Origin: Sphingobacterium yanglingense | GTDB lineage: Bacteria > Bacteroidota > Bacteroidia > Sphingobacteriales > Sphingobacteriaceae | Assembly: GCF_004363245.1 (NCBI RefSeq) | Contig: NZ_SNYV01000019.1 | Coordinates: 124,001-188,000 of the forward strand | Direction: 5' to 3' | Length of the DNA stretch: 64,000 nt | Part shown: one piece after another, positions 36,577 to 46,502 of the stretch | Position numbering within the stretch: position 1 is the first letter of the stretch | How the letters are laid out: every line of letters begins with the position of its first letter | The notes under the pieces: model-generated | Databases searched by the model: none | What the model was told of the DNA's origin: nothing | What the model saw: the letters and a program-made list of their open reading frames with translations, nothing else | Made by a program: the position numbers and the translations under genes

Positions 36577-37239
36577 TTACAAGCTGAATTTTTCGCTTAG
36601 CTTCTCGCTTTTTGATTCTGTTTCCGTCTGCATGGCAAGTGCTGTATCAATGGTCTCATCGATCAGGTTGTTAAAGTCCAGCTGCGAAAAAGGATGTAAT
36701 TTGTTGAAATGCGCATCGATACGGTGTGTGATATCCTGCTTTACACTATCGAGGTCCCGTACAGAAGCAATAATGACCAATTTTTCGGAAGTGTCCAAGT
36801 CGCATAGAAAGCTGTCTATATGGTATTTGCCCGACCCACTCGTGAGGATGAGGATATCGGCTTCTGTAGCACCTGCTATGGCGCTCTGGTTGATGACAAA
36901 AGATAGACGTGGATTGGCTACGATATAGGAAGCGAGTTTTTCAATATCATAAGGATGGAGCTGCCAGCCAAAACATTTGTAGACCTCTTTTTTCGGAAAG
37001 GAGCGGAGCGGACTGGATTTTGGTTTTTTCCTGTTCGAAGGATCCATATGTCGATAGATATACTTGTCTTTGTAGTCATCCAACTCCGGATAATATTTAC
37101 CCGGTATCCTTTCAAAGTCTACGATCGTCGCGTCGGATATAGTGTCTTTTGGCATATTGTATTCCGGCTCACCTTGTTTTAGGAGCTTCTTTTCAATATT
37201 ATTAAGCCAAGAAATGAATCTCAGGGTCAAGTTCTTCAT
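36577..37239 (-). CDS. Cytoplasmic protein of unknown function
   Basis: A 220-residue protein without signal peptide or membrane segment. The N-terminus is basic and amphipathic (LRFISWLNNIEKKLLK). The middle holds a proline-rich stretch and an alternating beta/alpha region (LSFVINQSAIAGATEADILIL, SEKLVIIASVRDLDSVKQ). The tail is Glu/Lys-rich. No family is recognised. A promoter-like pair lies upstream, and the 274-base gap to the BCCT gene shows no gene. Confidence 0.65.
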   Translation of the reverse strand: MKNLTLRFISWLNNIEKKLLKQGEPEYNMPKDTISDATIVDFERIPGKYYPELDDYKDKYIYRHMDPSNRKKPKSSPLRSFPKKEVYKCFGWQLHPYDIEKLASYIVANPRLSFVINQSAIAGATEADILILTSGSGKYHIDSFLCDLDTSEKLVIIASVRDLDSVKQDITHRIDAHFNKLHPFSQLDFNNLIDETIDTALAMQTETESKSEKLSEKFSL

Positions 37240-37287
37240 ATACGGTTTTTTGTCTTAGTGGTCTTGTATACAGGGTCTAAGCTCTTG

Positions 37288-37318
37288 CGAATATAGTAAG
37301 TATTTTTTTACATTTCAA
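37288..37318 (-). promoter_or_regulatory. Probable promoter of the unknown cytoplasmic-protein gene
   Basis: On the minus strand, TTG (37318-37316) and TATATTCG (37295-37288) are 20 bases apart. The -7 box has C instead of T at one position, like the box before sigma system 1. Confidence 0.4.
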
Positions 37319-37878
37319 TAATTTTTGCACAACGCGTACAAGTTCGTATTGTAAATTATCTTTTTGAGTGTTTATCAAAAGGGTATTCTCCTTTTGGAGA
37401 TAGTTTTTATTTAATGGTTCTTTGATAAGAGCGATAATTTATTTTTATCTATTGTACAGAATGAGTATGCTTATTTGTGTGAAAAATTTTATTTGATGCT
37501 AAGCAATTGTATAAGTTAGATGAATAACAGATTTTAATTTATGTTAAAAAAAATCATTCCCTTTATGATTTCTCTTTTACTTTTTGTTCGAGTGGGGGGC
37601 TTATGGAATTGGCGTCGTCATCCCGAAAGCGGGACAGGTAATCGAGTGTGTCGAGACATCTACAAAGTATAAATTCGTTTGCTCGTTTTATACCTCTATT
37701 TTTATTCCTTCTCCTCCTCAGGTGATATCAAAGCTATTATTGGACGCTCGAAGTCGTTTATAATTGTTCCATTGTCATTAATCCATCTATAGGAATAGGT
37801 GTAGTGTTTTTTCTGTTAGATGAAGGTGGTTATTTCTGTTCCATATTAGGATAAGAGTTTGAAGTCTCATTTAGAGTG
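37319..37878. other. AT-rich intergenic region with a possible 43-residue ORF
   Basis: No established gene is seen in the 775 bases between the unknown protein and sigma system 2. A small ORF at 37541-37672 starts like a signal peptide (MLKKIIPFMISLLLF) but then runs into a sequence with GTCATCCCGAAAGCGGGA, typical of short dispersed intergenic repeats. It may be a truncated secreted-protein gene fused to repeat DNA, or chance. Confidence 0.4.
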
Positions 37879-37909
37879 TTTGGGTTTTTGTAAAAAGATT
37901 ATTACTTTG
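37879..37909 (+). promoter_or_regulatory. Probable promoter of sigma/FecR/SusCD system 2
   Basis: TTTG at 37879-37882 and TTACTTTG at 37902-37909, spaced 19 bases, resemble the -33/-7 elements with one mismatch (T for A at position 2 of the -7 box). The start codon is about 105 bases downstream. Confidence 0.35.
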
Positions 37910-38014
37910 CAACTGTTTAGTCTAAAAACAATGCTGATAAGCTTTTATGTTCACCTTGAAGCATAAAAAAACCTTAATAATTAGTTAATATTTAAAAGTT
38001 AGATTTACGATCAA

Positions 38015-38617
38015 ATGATTGTTTCAGGAAATTTCATTCTAATACAGGACGATTTTAAAGCTTGGATTGAAGGTGACGATCGTGCATTTGAAGCGGTTTT
38101 TGACCATTTATATCCACATTTTTATCGTATTGCAAATAGGGTTATTCGAGATGAACATGTAGCCGAAGAGCTCAGTATGAATACGATGATGAAGATTTGG
38201 GATTTAAGGTCGAAATCTGATAAAGTCGAGCGTATGGACAGTTATTTTTTTGGCATTTTAAGACAACAGATAGCGAGATACCTGCGAAAAAATGTATTAA
38301 AGACAGTCAGTTTAGACGGTTTTGAAGAGTCTGATTACGTAGCTATTGATGACAAGTCGATTCCATATAAAGAGCTTTTGGAATGTTACTATCAGGCATT
38401 AGAAAAATTATCCCCGCAGCAAAAGAAAGTCTTCCTAATGAGCCGCGAAGAGTATATGAGCAATCAAGAAATAAGTGATCGTTTATCATTGTCCGTCCAT
38501 ACGGTCAATAACCATATAAAAGCTTCCCTAAAAGTTATCCGTAAAGAACTTCATGACACCCCAGTTGAAGCGATCAGTATTCTTACATTAATCCTACCTT
38601 TTATTACCAAAGGTTAA
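38015..38617 (+). CDS. ECF RNA polymerase sigma factor (FecI-like, system 2)
   Basis: A 200-residue protein with region 2 (FEAVFDHLYPHFYRIANRVI, EELSMNTMMKIWDLRSK) and region 4 (LSPQQKKVFLMSREEYMSNQEISDRLSLSVHTV, which is cut here into its two visible helices) of ECF sigma-70 factors. It heads the order sigma, FecR, SusC (with STN), SusD, phosphatase, as in FecI/FecR surface signalling. It should direct transcription of the downstream genes when the SusC-FecR signal is on. Confidence 0.9.
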   Translation: MIVSGNFILIQDDFKAWIEGDDRAFEAVFDHLYPHFYRIANRVIRDEHVAEELSMNTMMKIWDLRSKSDKVERMDSYFFGILRQQIARYLRKNVLKTVSLDGFEESDYVAIDDKSIPYKELLECYYQALEKLSPQQKKVFLMSREEYMSNQEISDRLSLSVHTVNNHIKASLKVIRKELHDTPVEAISILTLILPFITKG

Positions 38618-38709
38618 TTCGATTGAAAAATATTTTACAGCTCACTAGCCAATAGGTACGGCCTAAGGATTCTTATTAATAGAGGCATTATAAAACTCTA
38701 TTTAAAAAC

Positions 38710-39723
38710 ATGCTAGTACCTAATAAGGAATTATTAATAAAATATTTTAGTGGTCACTGTTCAGAAGAAGAAGAACATGTAGTAGAACTCTATCTATCTT
38801 TAGAAATAGATAAAGACTATATTAATGAATGTCTAGCAGAGATAAGTCATGACCTGGAAACGGCAGATTCCACCGTTGTTACCTTACAACAGAAAGAAAA
38901 AAGACGTGCCAAGTTTCAGGAAATTAAGCGTTCGAAGGAATTGAACGACACTATTATACCCAAAATACATAAGGCACAATCAAGAAATATTTCCATATAC
39001 AGAGTTTATGCCGCTGTAGCATCCGTCATCGTTATTTTGCTTTTTGCAGGTTATTATGCTATCCATTTTCCCATGCAACGAACAGCGTATATCAGTCTCG
39101 CTACAGGAGCGATGGACGAAAAGAAAATCATATTACCCGATGGGTCTAAGTTGTGGTTAAGTGCTAATACAGAAATCCGTTATGAAGAAGATTTTGGCGC
39201 GCGAAATAGGAATATTGAGGTTATAGATGGTGAAGCCTATTTTGATGTTATTAAAAATGACAAATTACCATTTATAGTGAAGGCAAAATCTACAACTACC
39301 CGCGTTTTAGGTACAGCGTTTACAATTACATCGTATCGACAATTAGGGTATACCGATATACAGGTAAACCGTGGTAAAGTGAATGTGCAGGCTGCTCATC
39401 AAAACTACACAGGCTTAACCATTGGTGACGCTATACATCTTGATGAAAAGACAATGCACAGCAATCCGTACAAGTTTGATAGGGGAAGATTTGACCCTGA
39501 GTCACGTCATGTTTTCCTCCAATCTGTAAGTTTCGAAGAGTTGGCTCTACGGATAGATCAGATATATGGTTACCGATTGGTTGCGAGCAGTCCTGATATA
39601 AAGACAAAGAAATATACAATTGAAATAACTAAGGCCGACACTATAGATAGTCTACTGTCTAATATTAGTTGGTTACATCATGGTACGTATGAGATCAAAG
39701 GAAAGGAGGTTGTTATGTACTAG
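38710..39723 (+). CDS. FecR-family anti-sigma factor (system 2)
   Basis: A 337-residue protein with a cytoplasmic N-terminal part of about 95 residues, one transmembrane helix at about 98-117 (YAAVASVIVILLFAGYYAI), the FecR domain (KKIILPDGSKLWLSANTEI, GEAYFDVIKNDKLPFIVKA) and a C-terminal DUF4974 domain (FEELALRIDQIYGYRLV). It should hold the sigma factor until the STN domain of the following SusC signals substrate. A hairpin lies just after its stop. Confidence 0.92.
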   Translation: MLVPNKELLIKYFSGHCSEEEEHVVELYLSLEIDKDYINECLAEISHDLETADSTVVTLQQKEKRRAKFQEIKRSKELNDTIIPKIHKAQSRNISIYRVYAAVASVIVILLFAGYYAIHFPMQRTAYISLATGAMDEKKIILPDGSKLWLSANTEIRYEEDFGARNRNIEVIDGEAYFDVIKNDKLPFIVKAKSTTTRVLGTAFTITSYRQLGYTDIQVNRGKVNVQAAHQNYTGLTIGDAIHLDEKTMHSNPYKFDRGRFDPESRHVFLQSVSFEELALRIDQIYGYRLVASSPDIKTKKYTIEITKADTIDSLLSNISWLHHGTYEIKGKEVVMY

Positions 39724-39732
39724 ATTTTAAAA

Positions 39733-39767
39733 GGCTATCGTCTTAGAGAAATTCTAGTACGATAGCC
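39733..39767 (+). terminator. Intercistronic hairpin between FecR and SusC (system 2)
   Basis: GGCTATCGT (39733-39741) pairs with ACGATAGCC (39759-39767). No T tract follows. It may stop transcripts of the regulator pair or act as an RNA-processing or attenuation site before SusC. Confidence 0.5.
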
Positions 39768-39837
39768 CCCGGAGAACTACTGTAGGAGGTCGATCTCCAA
39801 ATAAAGAACCCATTATAAAATAGATTATTATATAAAT

Positions 39838-42800
39838 ATGAAAAGAATAATTCATTTTCTTTATCCTTTAGCAATAAAAAGTGATTGTTTAGGGATGAAG
39901 AAGCGTAGCGTAGCTACAATACTGCTTTTAGTTTCCGTTTTCTCTTTGGCATTTGGTCAAGTTTCTAAGACTAAAGTATCCATAGATATTCCATCAGAGA
40001 CTTTAGATAAAGCCATAGAATTGTTGCGAAAAAAAAGTGGCGTTAATTTTTTGTACACTTCGGATGAACTTTCGAAATACCGTACCTCAGCGGTACAGTT
40101 TAAAAACCAAAATATAGGCGAAGTACTAAAACAATTAACCAAAGGTACCAATCTAGAGTTTGTAGAGCGAAACAATGCAATTCTAATTCGTACAAGAGCA
40201 ATTTCCAACTCTCCAGTAACAAAGAAAACAGGGAATACTGCGGCACAACAAGAAGTGACCGTCCAAGGAACACTAGTGGATAATACTGGGTTGAAACTAG
40301 AGGGGGTTACTGTGCAGGCAAGAGAGGTTCCATCCATCAAAACCCGTACAGACCAAAATGGTATGTTCATTTTAAAGCTAACGAAAGATGTCGAACATTT
40401 AACCTTCTCACTAGTAGGATTTCAATCAACAACCTTGGCCATCAATGAGATCAAAGAAGATGACTTGATTACATTAAATATTGATCAAGGTGAGCTTGAA
40501 GAAGTTGTTGTTGTAGGTTTCGGAACACAGAAAAAGCAAAGCCTGGTAGGTTCACAATCCACCATAAAGCCACAAGAATTAAAAGTTCCTGTAGCCAATC
40601 TATCTACAGCTATTGCAGGTCGATTAGCCGGTGTGGTCGCTACACAGCGAGGAGGAGGTCCAGGCTCTGGAGGAGCAGATTTATTTGTTCGTGGTGTTGC
40701 AACATTTTCATCATCTCCACAAAACCCTTTATTAGTTGTTGATGGAGTGCCTGATAGATCAATTGATAATATAGATCCCGAAGATGTAGAGAGCTTTACA
40801 GTATTGAAAGATGCAACAGCTACAGCCGTTTACGGAACCCGAGGAGCGAATGGTGTAATCATAATTAATACACGAAAAGGTAGGTCTGGAAGAGCAACCA
40901 TCACAGCAGAGGCCAATCAAGGTATTACCGGATTTACCTACTTGCCAAAGTTTGTTGATGGGCCTACAAATATGAGGTTGTACAATGAGGGGATGGAAAT
41001 GCGGGACAGACAACCCTATTACACAGAAGAGGTTATTGCGAAGCATATTTCAGGAGAAGATCCAGACTTATACCCGAATGTCAACTGGTATGATGTCCTT
41101 TTCAATGACTTTGGTACGAACAACCGCGTCAATTTAAATATCAATGGAGGAGCAGACATCGCAAAGTATTTTGTGTCCTTAGGTTATTATGGTGAGACAG
41201 GACAGTTTAAAACGGGCGATGTTGAAGCCTATAATTCTAAGTTGAAGCAAGATCGTTTTAATTTCACGAGCAATACAAACATCAATTTAACGAAAAGCAC
41301 CACAGTAGATTTTGGATTAAGCGGATACATTTCGACACTTAATAGACCTGCATATGGTATTAATGAGCTTTTTGTTATGGCGGCATCAACAGCGCCACAT
41401 GTTATTCCTGTTCAGTATTCCAATGGGCAGTGGCCACAAATAAAGGGATTATTACCGTCGCCATACATGGCATTAACACAGAGCGGTGTCAATAATCGAT
41501 ATGACAATTCAATACGTTCAAATCTAAAAGTGGTACAGGATTTAGGGTTTTTAACTCAAGGACTAAAAGCATCAGGTTTATTTGCATTTGACATAAACTC
41601 ACAGAATAATCTTAATCGCGGACGTAATTTACAGACCTATTTTGCTACAGGTCGTGATGATGACGGCAACTTAATAACGGAGATATCATCTACAGGATCA
41701 AATGATTTAAGTTATTCGCTGACCCGTTTTGGAGATAGAAGATTTTACAGTGAAGGTTCATTAAATTATGGACGTAGTTTTAATAACCATGAAGTTGGCG
41801 GGCTTATTTTATTTAATCAATCCGATTATAGTGATGCCACCAGCCGTGTAGATAATTATACCAAAGCTATTCCGTACCGCCAAAGAAATCTAGTAGGAAG
41901 AGGAACATATGGGTACGATGGTCGCTATTTCGCTGAGGCAAATTTTTCTTATTCAGGTTCGGACAACTTTGCTCCGGCCAATAGGTTTGGATTCTTTCCT
42001 TCTGTAGGTCTCGGATGGCTAGTCTCTAATGAGAAATTTTTCGAAGGCGTTTCGAATCATGTTTCCCATCTTAAACTGCGCTATTCATATGGCGTATCTG
42101 GTAATGCAGGCGTAAACGACCCCAATAATCGATTCTTGTACCTATCACGCTTTGCCAAAGAGAGCGGTGGATACGCTTTTGGTGAACCAGGAGCGTCCAA
42201 GGAATACAAGGGCTATTATGAGGATCAAATAGGTGCCAACGTAAGATGGGAATCATCTTATAGGCATAATCTTGGTATAGAGATCAACTTCTTCCAGAAC
42301 GAATTACAATTTATCGCAGAGCTATTCAAAGAAGATCGCCAGGGCATTTTGATGCGTGACCTTTCCATCCCATACAATTCGGGGTACACCTCTAGCAATC
42401 TACCATTCCTAAATATTGGAGAAACGAGTAATAAAGGTATAGATGTAACTTTAGAGTATAATAAAAAGTTCGGCGATCAAGGCTTTGTAATGACCCGTGG
42501 TACTTTCAACTATAACAAAAATAATGTTGTACGAGACAATTTGCCGGCATGGAGATACCCCTGGTTAGAGCGCGAGGGGCACAAGATCAGTCAGCGATTT
42601 GGATATGTAGCAGAAGGATTGTTCAAGAGTGATGAAGAGATAGCCAGTTCAGCAAAACAAACGGGAGATGTTCGTGTTGGGGACATTAGATATCGTGATC
42701 TAAATGGAGATGGGATGATAAACTCTGACGATCAACAAGCAATTGGTTATGGCTCAACTCCAGCAGTTATGTATGGGTTAACTATTGCAGCGGGGTATAA

Positions 42801-43257
42801 AGGCTTCGATATGAGTTTGTTTTTTCAAGGTGCAGGTATGGTCGATATCAACATGGGCTCGGGTTTTGGAACTACACCATTTCCAAACGGAAGAACATAT
42901 GGTAACCTTTACGAAGCCATGTTAGATCGTTGGGATCCCAATAGTCCGGATAAAAAAACATTATATCCACGATTATCAACAAGTGCTGATCAGACAACCA
43001 ACTACTATACCAGCTCATGGTGGTTGAAAAAAGGAGATTATTTGAGGTTAAAGCAAGTTGAAATTGGGTACAACTTTACGAGTCAAAATTTCTTAAAGAA
43101 GCTTTCAATCAGCAAAATGAGAGTATTTACAAATGGCACCAATCTATTTACTCTATCAAGTTGGGATCTTTGGGATCCAGAAGTAGGTGACGGTCGGGGC
43201 GTTAGTTATCCAAACACACGCGTATTCAACTTTGGTGTTAGAGTCAATTTTCAATAA
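39838..43257 (+). CDS. SusC/RagA-family TonB-dependent transporter with STN domain (system 2)
   Basis: A 1139-residue outer-membrane transporter: long signal region (to about LAFGQ), STN domain at about residues 42-115 (KVSIDIPSETLDKAIELL), carboxypeptidase-like domain at about 140-215, TonB box near VVVVGFGTQKKQS, plug with AIAGRLAGVVATQ and DATATAVYGTRGANGV, and barrel to the final strand FNFGVRVNFQ. The STN domain matches the adjacent FecR. The SusD gene follows six bases later. A phosphatase in the operon hints at a phosphorylated ligand, which is inference. Confidence 0.95.
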   Translation: MKRIIHFLYPLAIKSDCLGMKKRSVATILLLVSVFSLAFGQVSKTKVSIDIPSETLDKAIELLRKKSGVNFLYTSDELSKYRTSAVQFKNQNIGEVLKQLTKGTNLEFVERNNAILIRTRAISNSPVTKKTGNTAAQQEVTVQGTLVDNTGLKLEGVTVQAREVPSIKTRTDQNGMFILKLTKDVEHLTFSLVGFQSTTLAINEIKEDDLITLNIDQGELEEVVVVGFGTQKKQSLVGSQSTIKPQELKVPVANLSTAIAGRLAGVVATQRGGGPGSGGADLFVRGVATFSSSPQNPLLVVDGVPDRSIDNIDPEDVESFTVLKDATATAVYGTRGANGVIIINTRKGRSGRATITAEANQGITGFTYLPKFVDGPTNMRLYNEGMEMRDRQPYYTEEVIAKHISGEDPDLYPNVNWYDVLFNDFGTNNRVNLNINGGADIAKYFVSLGYYGETGQFKTGDVEAYNSKLKQDRFNFTSNTNINLTKSTTVDFGLSGYISTLNRPAYGINELFVMAASTAPHVIPVQYSNGQWPQIKGLLPSPYMALTQSGVNNRYDNSIRSNLKVVQDLGFLTQGLKASGLFAFDINSQNNLNRGRNLQTYFATGRDDDGNLITEISSTGSNDLSYSLTRFGDRRFYSEGSLNYGRSFNNHEVGGLILFNQSDYSDATSRVDNYTKAIPYRQRNLVGRGTYGYDGRYFAEANFSYSGSDNFAPANRFGFFPSVGLGWLVSNEKFFEGVSNHVSHLKLRYSYGVSGNAGVNDPNNRFLYLSRFAKESGGYAFGEPGASKEYKGYYEDQIGANVRWESSYRHNLGIEINFFQNELQFIAELFKEDRQGILMRDLSIPYNSGYTSSNLPFLNIGETSNKGIDVTLEYNKKFGDQGFVMTRGTFNYNKNNVVRDNLPAWRYPWLEREGHKISQRFGYVAEGLFKSDEEIASSAKQTGDVRVGDIRYRDLNGDGMINSDDQQAIGYGSTPAVMYGLTIAAGYKGFDMSLFFQGAGMVDINMGSGFGTTPFPNGRTYGNLYEAMLDRWDPNSPDKKTLYPRLSTSADQTTNYYTSSWWLKKGDYLRLKQVEIGYNFTSQNFLKKLSISKMRVFTNGTNLFTLSSWDLWDPEVGDGRGVSYPNTRVFNFGVRVNFQ

Positions 43258-43263
43258 TTAATT

Positions 43264-45096
43264 ATGATCAAGAGAATAAGACAATATACAATCGTAATCG
43301 TATTAGTTACTATTACCCTTGTGACAGGCTGTAAAAAGAATTTCTTTGATACACAGCCAGACAATCAATTGGACATAGCATCCATATTTTCAAATCGGGA
43401 GCAGACCGAGCAATATTGGGGAGGTTTATTTACGGCAGTTCCTGATATCTGGGATCAGCCCTACGCACAGCTTTGGGGTGCCATTTCTGATGAATTGGAT
43501 ATTTCCAACAATACAGATGCCACTATTAATGCAATAAATAGTGGAGCTTTAACAACGAGCACAACCCCCCAACATTACCTAAATTATTATGTCAAAATTA
43601 GGCAGTGTGCTATATTTTTAGAAAATATAGATCGCAATCAAGAAATTCTAGCCTTAGACAACGGAGCCGAATTAATAAAGCGCTATAAGGCCGAGGCACG
43701 CTTTTTAAGAGCCTATTATTACTGGATGATGGTTAAGCTATATGGTCCTGTTGTATTTCAACCCGAAACCGTGGGCAATCCCAATGATAACTACATGATT
43801 CCTCGTACCCCTATGGACGAAGGGATAGCTAGAATATTGAGTGAAATGGATAAAGCATATGCCGATCTGCCTGAGGATTATTACCAATCTAATTCTGCAG
43901 AAGTAGATCCGACCCAACGCGGTCGCATCAATAAAATGATTATAGCAGCCGTTAAATCCCAGATTCTGTTATACCATGCGAGTCCCCTATATAATGGAAA
44001 TACCGACTATGCATCCTTTCGAAACTATGATGGGACCTTGCTATTTAATCAGGTTGCAGACCAGAGTCGGTGGGGCAAAGCCGCGGCTGCCGCCAAGGCC
44101 GCCATTGATTTGGCCGATAAAAATGGCAAGTCACTTTATAAAGTCAATCATGCAGATCCATTTAGAGCAGCTTTCCTGTCCTCTCGAGATTTATATTGGA
44201 ATGGATGGCGTACAGAAGGAATTTGGTTGCGTACGACAAGTGCGCTTCGTAATTGGGAGATACGCGCAGCTCCTAGAGCTATAGCTGGTACAGCGTACAA
44301 TTATACTGCTCCTATGCAAGAAGTGATAGATGATTTTCGCATGGCAAATGGCAAAGATATCAGTCAAGATCCTGCGTACGACGAGACGGGATACACTACT
44401 AAAGGGAGCGAATATTATGTGGCAGGAACCAACAATATGTATGTCGGCAGAGAAGCGCGTTTTTATGCATATATTACATTTAATGGTTCCATGATCCCAG
44501 GTGCACCAAAAGCAGGAATGAGTAGGGTTGAGTTTTATAGTACAGGCAATTCTGGTTCTAAAGGAGCTCCTCGAGATTGGACTGTGACAGGATATACCGT
44601 TAGAAAGAATATTCATAATACCTTTAGTGTTAGTCCAGCAGTCAACGTAGCTAGACCAGCGATGCTGATTCGGTTGGCCGAGTTGTACTTGAACTATGCT
44701 GAGGCATTGAATGAGTCCGATCCGGGGCATCCCGATGTATTGAAATATTTAAATGCCATAAGAAATAGAGCAGGACTATCATCGCTTGATGCAACGCTTA
44801 GTCAGCATGAAATACGCGAATCCATCCGTATGGAGCGTCGTATAGAGCTCTCGTTTGAAGGGCATCGTTATTTCGATGTTCGTCGATGGAAAGTAGCGGG
44901 AGACCCTGGCTATTACCAAGGCGGAAATTATACAGGTATGGATATGTCCAAAGGGACAACACTGAGCGATCCCGAATTTCATACACGTACAGTTGTTTTA
45001 AAACGCACACCGTGGGATAAAAAATATTACTTTATGCCATTTGGTCAAGCAGAAATGGATCGTAATACACAGTTAGTTCCATTGCCAGGATATTAA
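43264..45096 (+). CDS. SusD/RagB-family nutrient-binding lipoprotein (system 2)
   Basis: A 610-residue surface lipoprotein. The signal peptide ends in the lipobox VTGC near residue 23. SusD hallmarks are FFDTQPDNQLDIASIFSN, EARFLRAYYYWMMVKLYGPV, and the C-terminal segments LAELYLNYAEALNE and ERRIELSFEGHRYFDVRRW. It binds the substrate at the surface and forms the lid of the SusC pore. It starts six bases after SusC and is followed by a terminator-like hairpin. Confidence 0.94.
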   Translation: MIKRIRQYTIVIVLVTITLVTGCKKNFFDTQPDNQLDIASIFSNREQTEQYWGGLFTAVPDIWDQPYAQLWGAISDELDISNNTDATINAINSGALTTSTTPQHYLNYYVKIRQCAIFLENIDRNQEILALDNGAELIKRYKAEARFLRAYYYWMMVKLYGPVVFQPETVGNPNDNYMIPRTPMDEGIARILSEMDKAYADLPEDYYQSNSAEVDPTQRGRINKMIIAAVKSQILLYHASPLYNGNTDYASFRNYDGTLLFNQVADQSRWGKAAAAAKAAIDLADKNGKSLYKVNHADPFRAAFLSSRDLYWNGWRTEGIWLRTTSALRNWEIRAAPRAIAGTAYNYTAPMQEVIDDFRMANGKDISQDPAYDETGYTTKGSEYYVAGTNNMYVGREARFYAYITFNGSMIPGAPKAGMSRVEFYSTGNSGSKGAPRDWTVTGYTVRKNIHNTFSVSPAVNVARPAMLIRLAELYLNYAEALNESDPGHPDVLKYLNAIRNRAGLSSLDATLSQHEIRESIRMERRIELSFEGHRYFDVRRWKVAGDPGYYQGGNYTGMDMSKGTTLSDPEFHTRTVVLKRTPWDKKYYFMPFGQAEMDRNTQLVPLPGY

Positions 45097-45120
45097 CATA
45101 ATGCACACTCTGTAATCATG

Positions 45121-45150
45121 AAGAAGCCAGTATTAATTGCTGGCTTCTTT
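45121..45150 (+). terminator. Hairpin between SusD and the phosphatase gene
   Basis: AAGAAGCCAG (45121-45130) and CTGGCTTCTT (45140-45149) form a perfect 10-bp stem with a 9-base loop, then T. It may reduce expression of the downstream phosphatase relative to SusCD. Confidence 0.65.
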
Positions 45151-45167
45151 AACAAACTTATCGATAG

Positions 45168-46337
45168 ATGAATACACCAATATTTACAACAGTTTTAATC
45201 GTATTATCGTTTTTTTTAGAAACGACTGCCATTGCGCAAAGCCGTTTAAAAATAGATCACGGTCCCTATCTGCAGGAAGTTACCCAACAAGGTGCAACCG
45301 TAGTTTTTCAGACCTCTTTACCATCCTATTCATACATAGAGTTGCGCAAGGAAAACAGTGGCCAGACCAAGATCCATTATGAACACAAGCACGGATTAAA
45401 ACAAGCAAACACCGATTTTTTCGCTGTAAGAGCGGACAGATTGGAGCCCGCTACCCGCTATCAATACCGTATTGTCTCCAAAGAAATGGTTTCTTTCCAA
45501 CCGTACAAAGTCACTTTTGGGGATAGTATTTCCACCCCTTGGTATACATTCAAGACCATTGATCCCAAGTCCAAAGGAGGATCAATCTTTATAATCAGCG
45601 ATACCCATAGCGATGCCAAGAAGCTAGATAGAATGTTGGACTTCTGCGATTACAAAACATGCGATGCCTTCTTTTATGTTGGAGACATGATGAACTATAT
45701 GTCCCTTGGGGGCGAACATCCATTCAGCTCTTTTATAGATGTCAGTGTCAATAAGTTTGCCACTTCTATTCCTTTCGAGCTCGTACGTGGCAATCACGAG
45801 ACCCGTGGCGACATGGCGCGTATCTTTCCCCGATTCTTCCCAAAGAGCAACGATAAAATATATGGTTCCTATCTCATGGGCGATATTATGGTCGTCATGT
45901 TAGATTCGGGCGAAGACAAAGCCGACAATCACCCTGTCTATGCTGGTATTACCGATTACGATAATTATCGTACAGAACAGGCCGAGTGGTTAAAAGCATT
46001 GGTTAATAGCAAAGAATACAAAAAAGCAAAGTACAGAATAGTCCTGACACACTTTCCTATGGTTGTAGGCGAAAAATGGCGTCAAGAAGGAAATTGGACA
46101 GGCTGGTACGATGCTGTAGACAAATTCCTCCCGATCTTAAACAAGGCCAATGTCGATCTAGTCGTATCTGGACACACACATCAATTCCAATACCACGAAG
46201 CAGGACAGGCCAACAACAAATTCCCACAGTTAGTACAAGGAGCAATGTGTGCTACACGGTTAGATATTAAAGAAGGCATAGTCAAAGTCAAGGTAATAGA
46301 TACCAAAGGAGAAGTCTTATTAGATAAAAAGCTATAA
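45168..46337 (+). CDS. Secreted metallophosphoesterase (purple-acid-phosphatase-like)
   Basis: A 389-residue exported enzyme: signal peptide to about residue 24, an N-terminal fibronectin-like domain (GPYLQEVTQQGATVVFQTS), then a calcineurin-type metallophosphatase domain with all metal motifs: SDTHSD, VGDMMN, RGNHET, LTHFP and SGHTHQF. This order and the N-terminal domain fit purple acid phosphatase-like enzymes that release phosphate from organic esters in the periplasm or outside. It follows SusCD of system 2, separated only by a hairpin. Confidence 0.92.
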   Translation: MNTPIFTTVLIVLSFFLETTAIAQSRLKIDHGPYLQEVTQQGATVVFQTSLPSYSYIELRKENSGQTKIHYEHKHGLKQANTDFFAVRADRLEPATRYQYRIVSKEMVSFQPYKVTFGDSISTPWYTFKTIDPKSKGGSIFIISDTHSDAKKLDRMLDFCDYKTCDAFFYVGDMMNYMSLGGEHPFSSFIDVSVNKFATSIPFELVRGNHETRGDMARIFPRFFPKSNDKIYGSYLMGDIMVVMLDSGEDKADNHPVYAGITDYDNYRTEQAEWLKALVNSKEYKKAKYRIVLTHFPMVVGEKWRQEGNWTGWYDAVDKFLPILNKANVDLVVSGHTHQFQYHEAGQANNKFPQLVQGAMCATRLDIKEGIVKVKVIDTKGEVLLDKKL

Positions 46338-46502
46338 GCTCCTTCAGTCTTAAAAAGACTAATCTTAATTGATTATAGATAAAAGCAAATTGTCATCCCT
46401 GTGGTATATTAGGTTAATTATCTTTCAGCGAATTCCCGATTGATCGGGATGTTGTCGGAACCCTCCTAGAGCCAGATGTAAGCTAGGGGGGCTCCAGCTA
46501 TT

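Noticed and set aside
37541..37672. 43-residue ORF with signal-like start
   Set aside because: Runs into dispersed-repeat-like sequence and has no family; listed only inside the intergenic entry.
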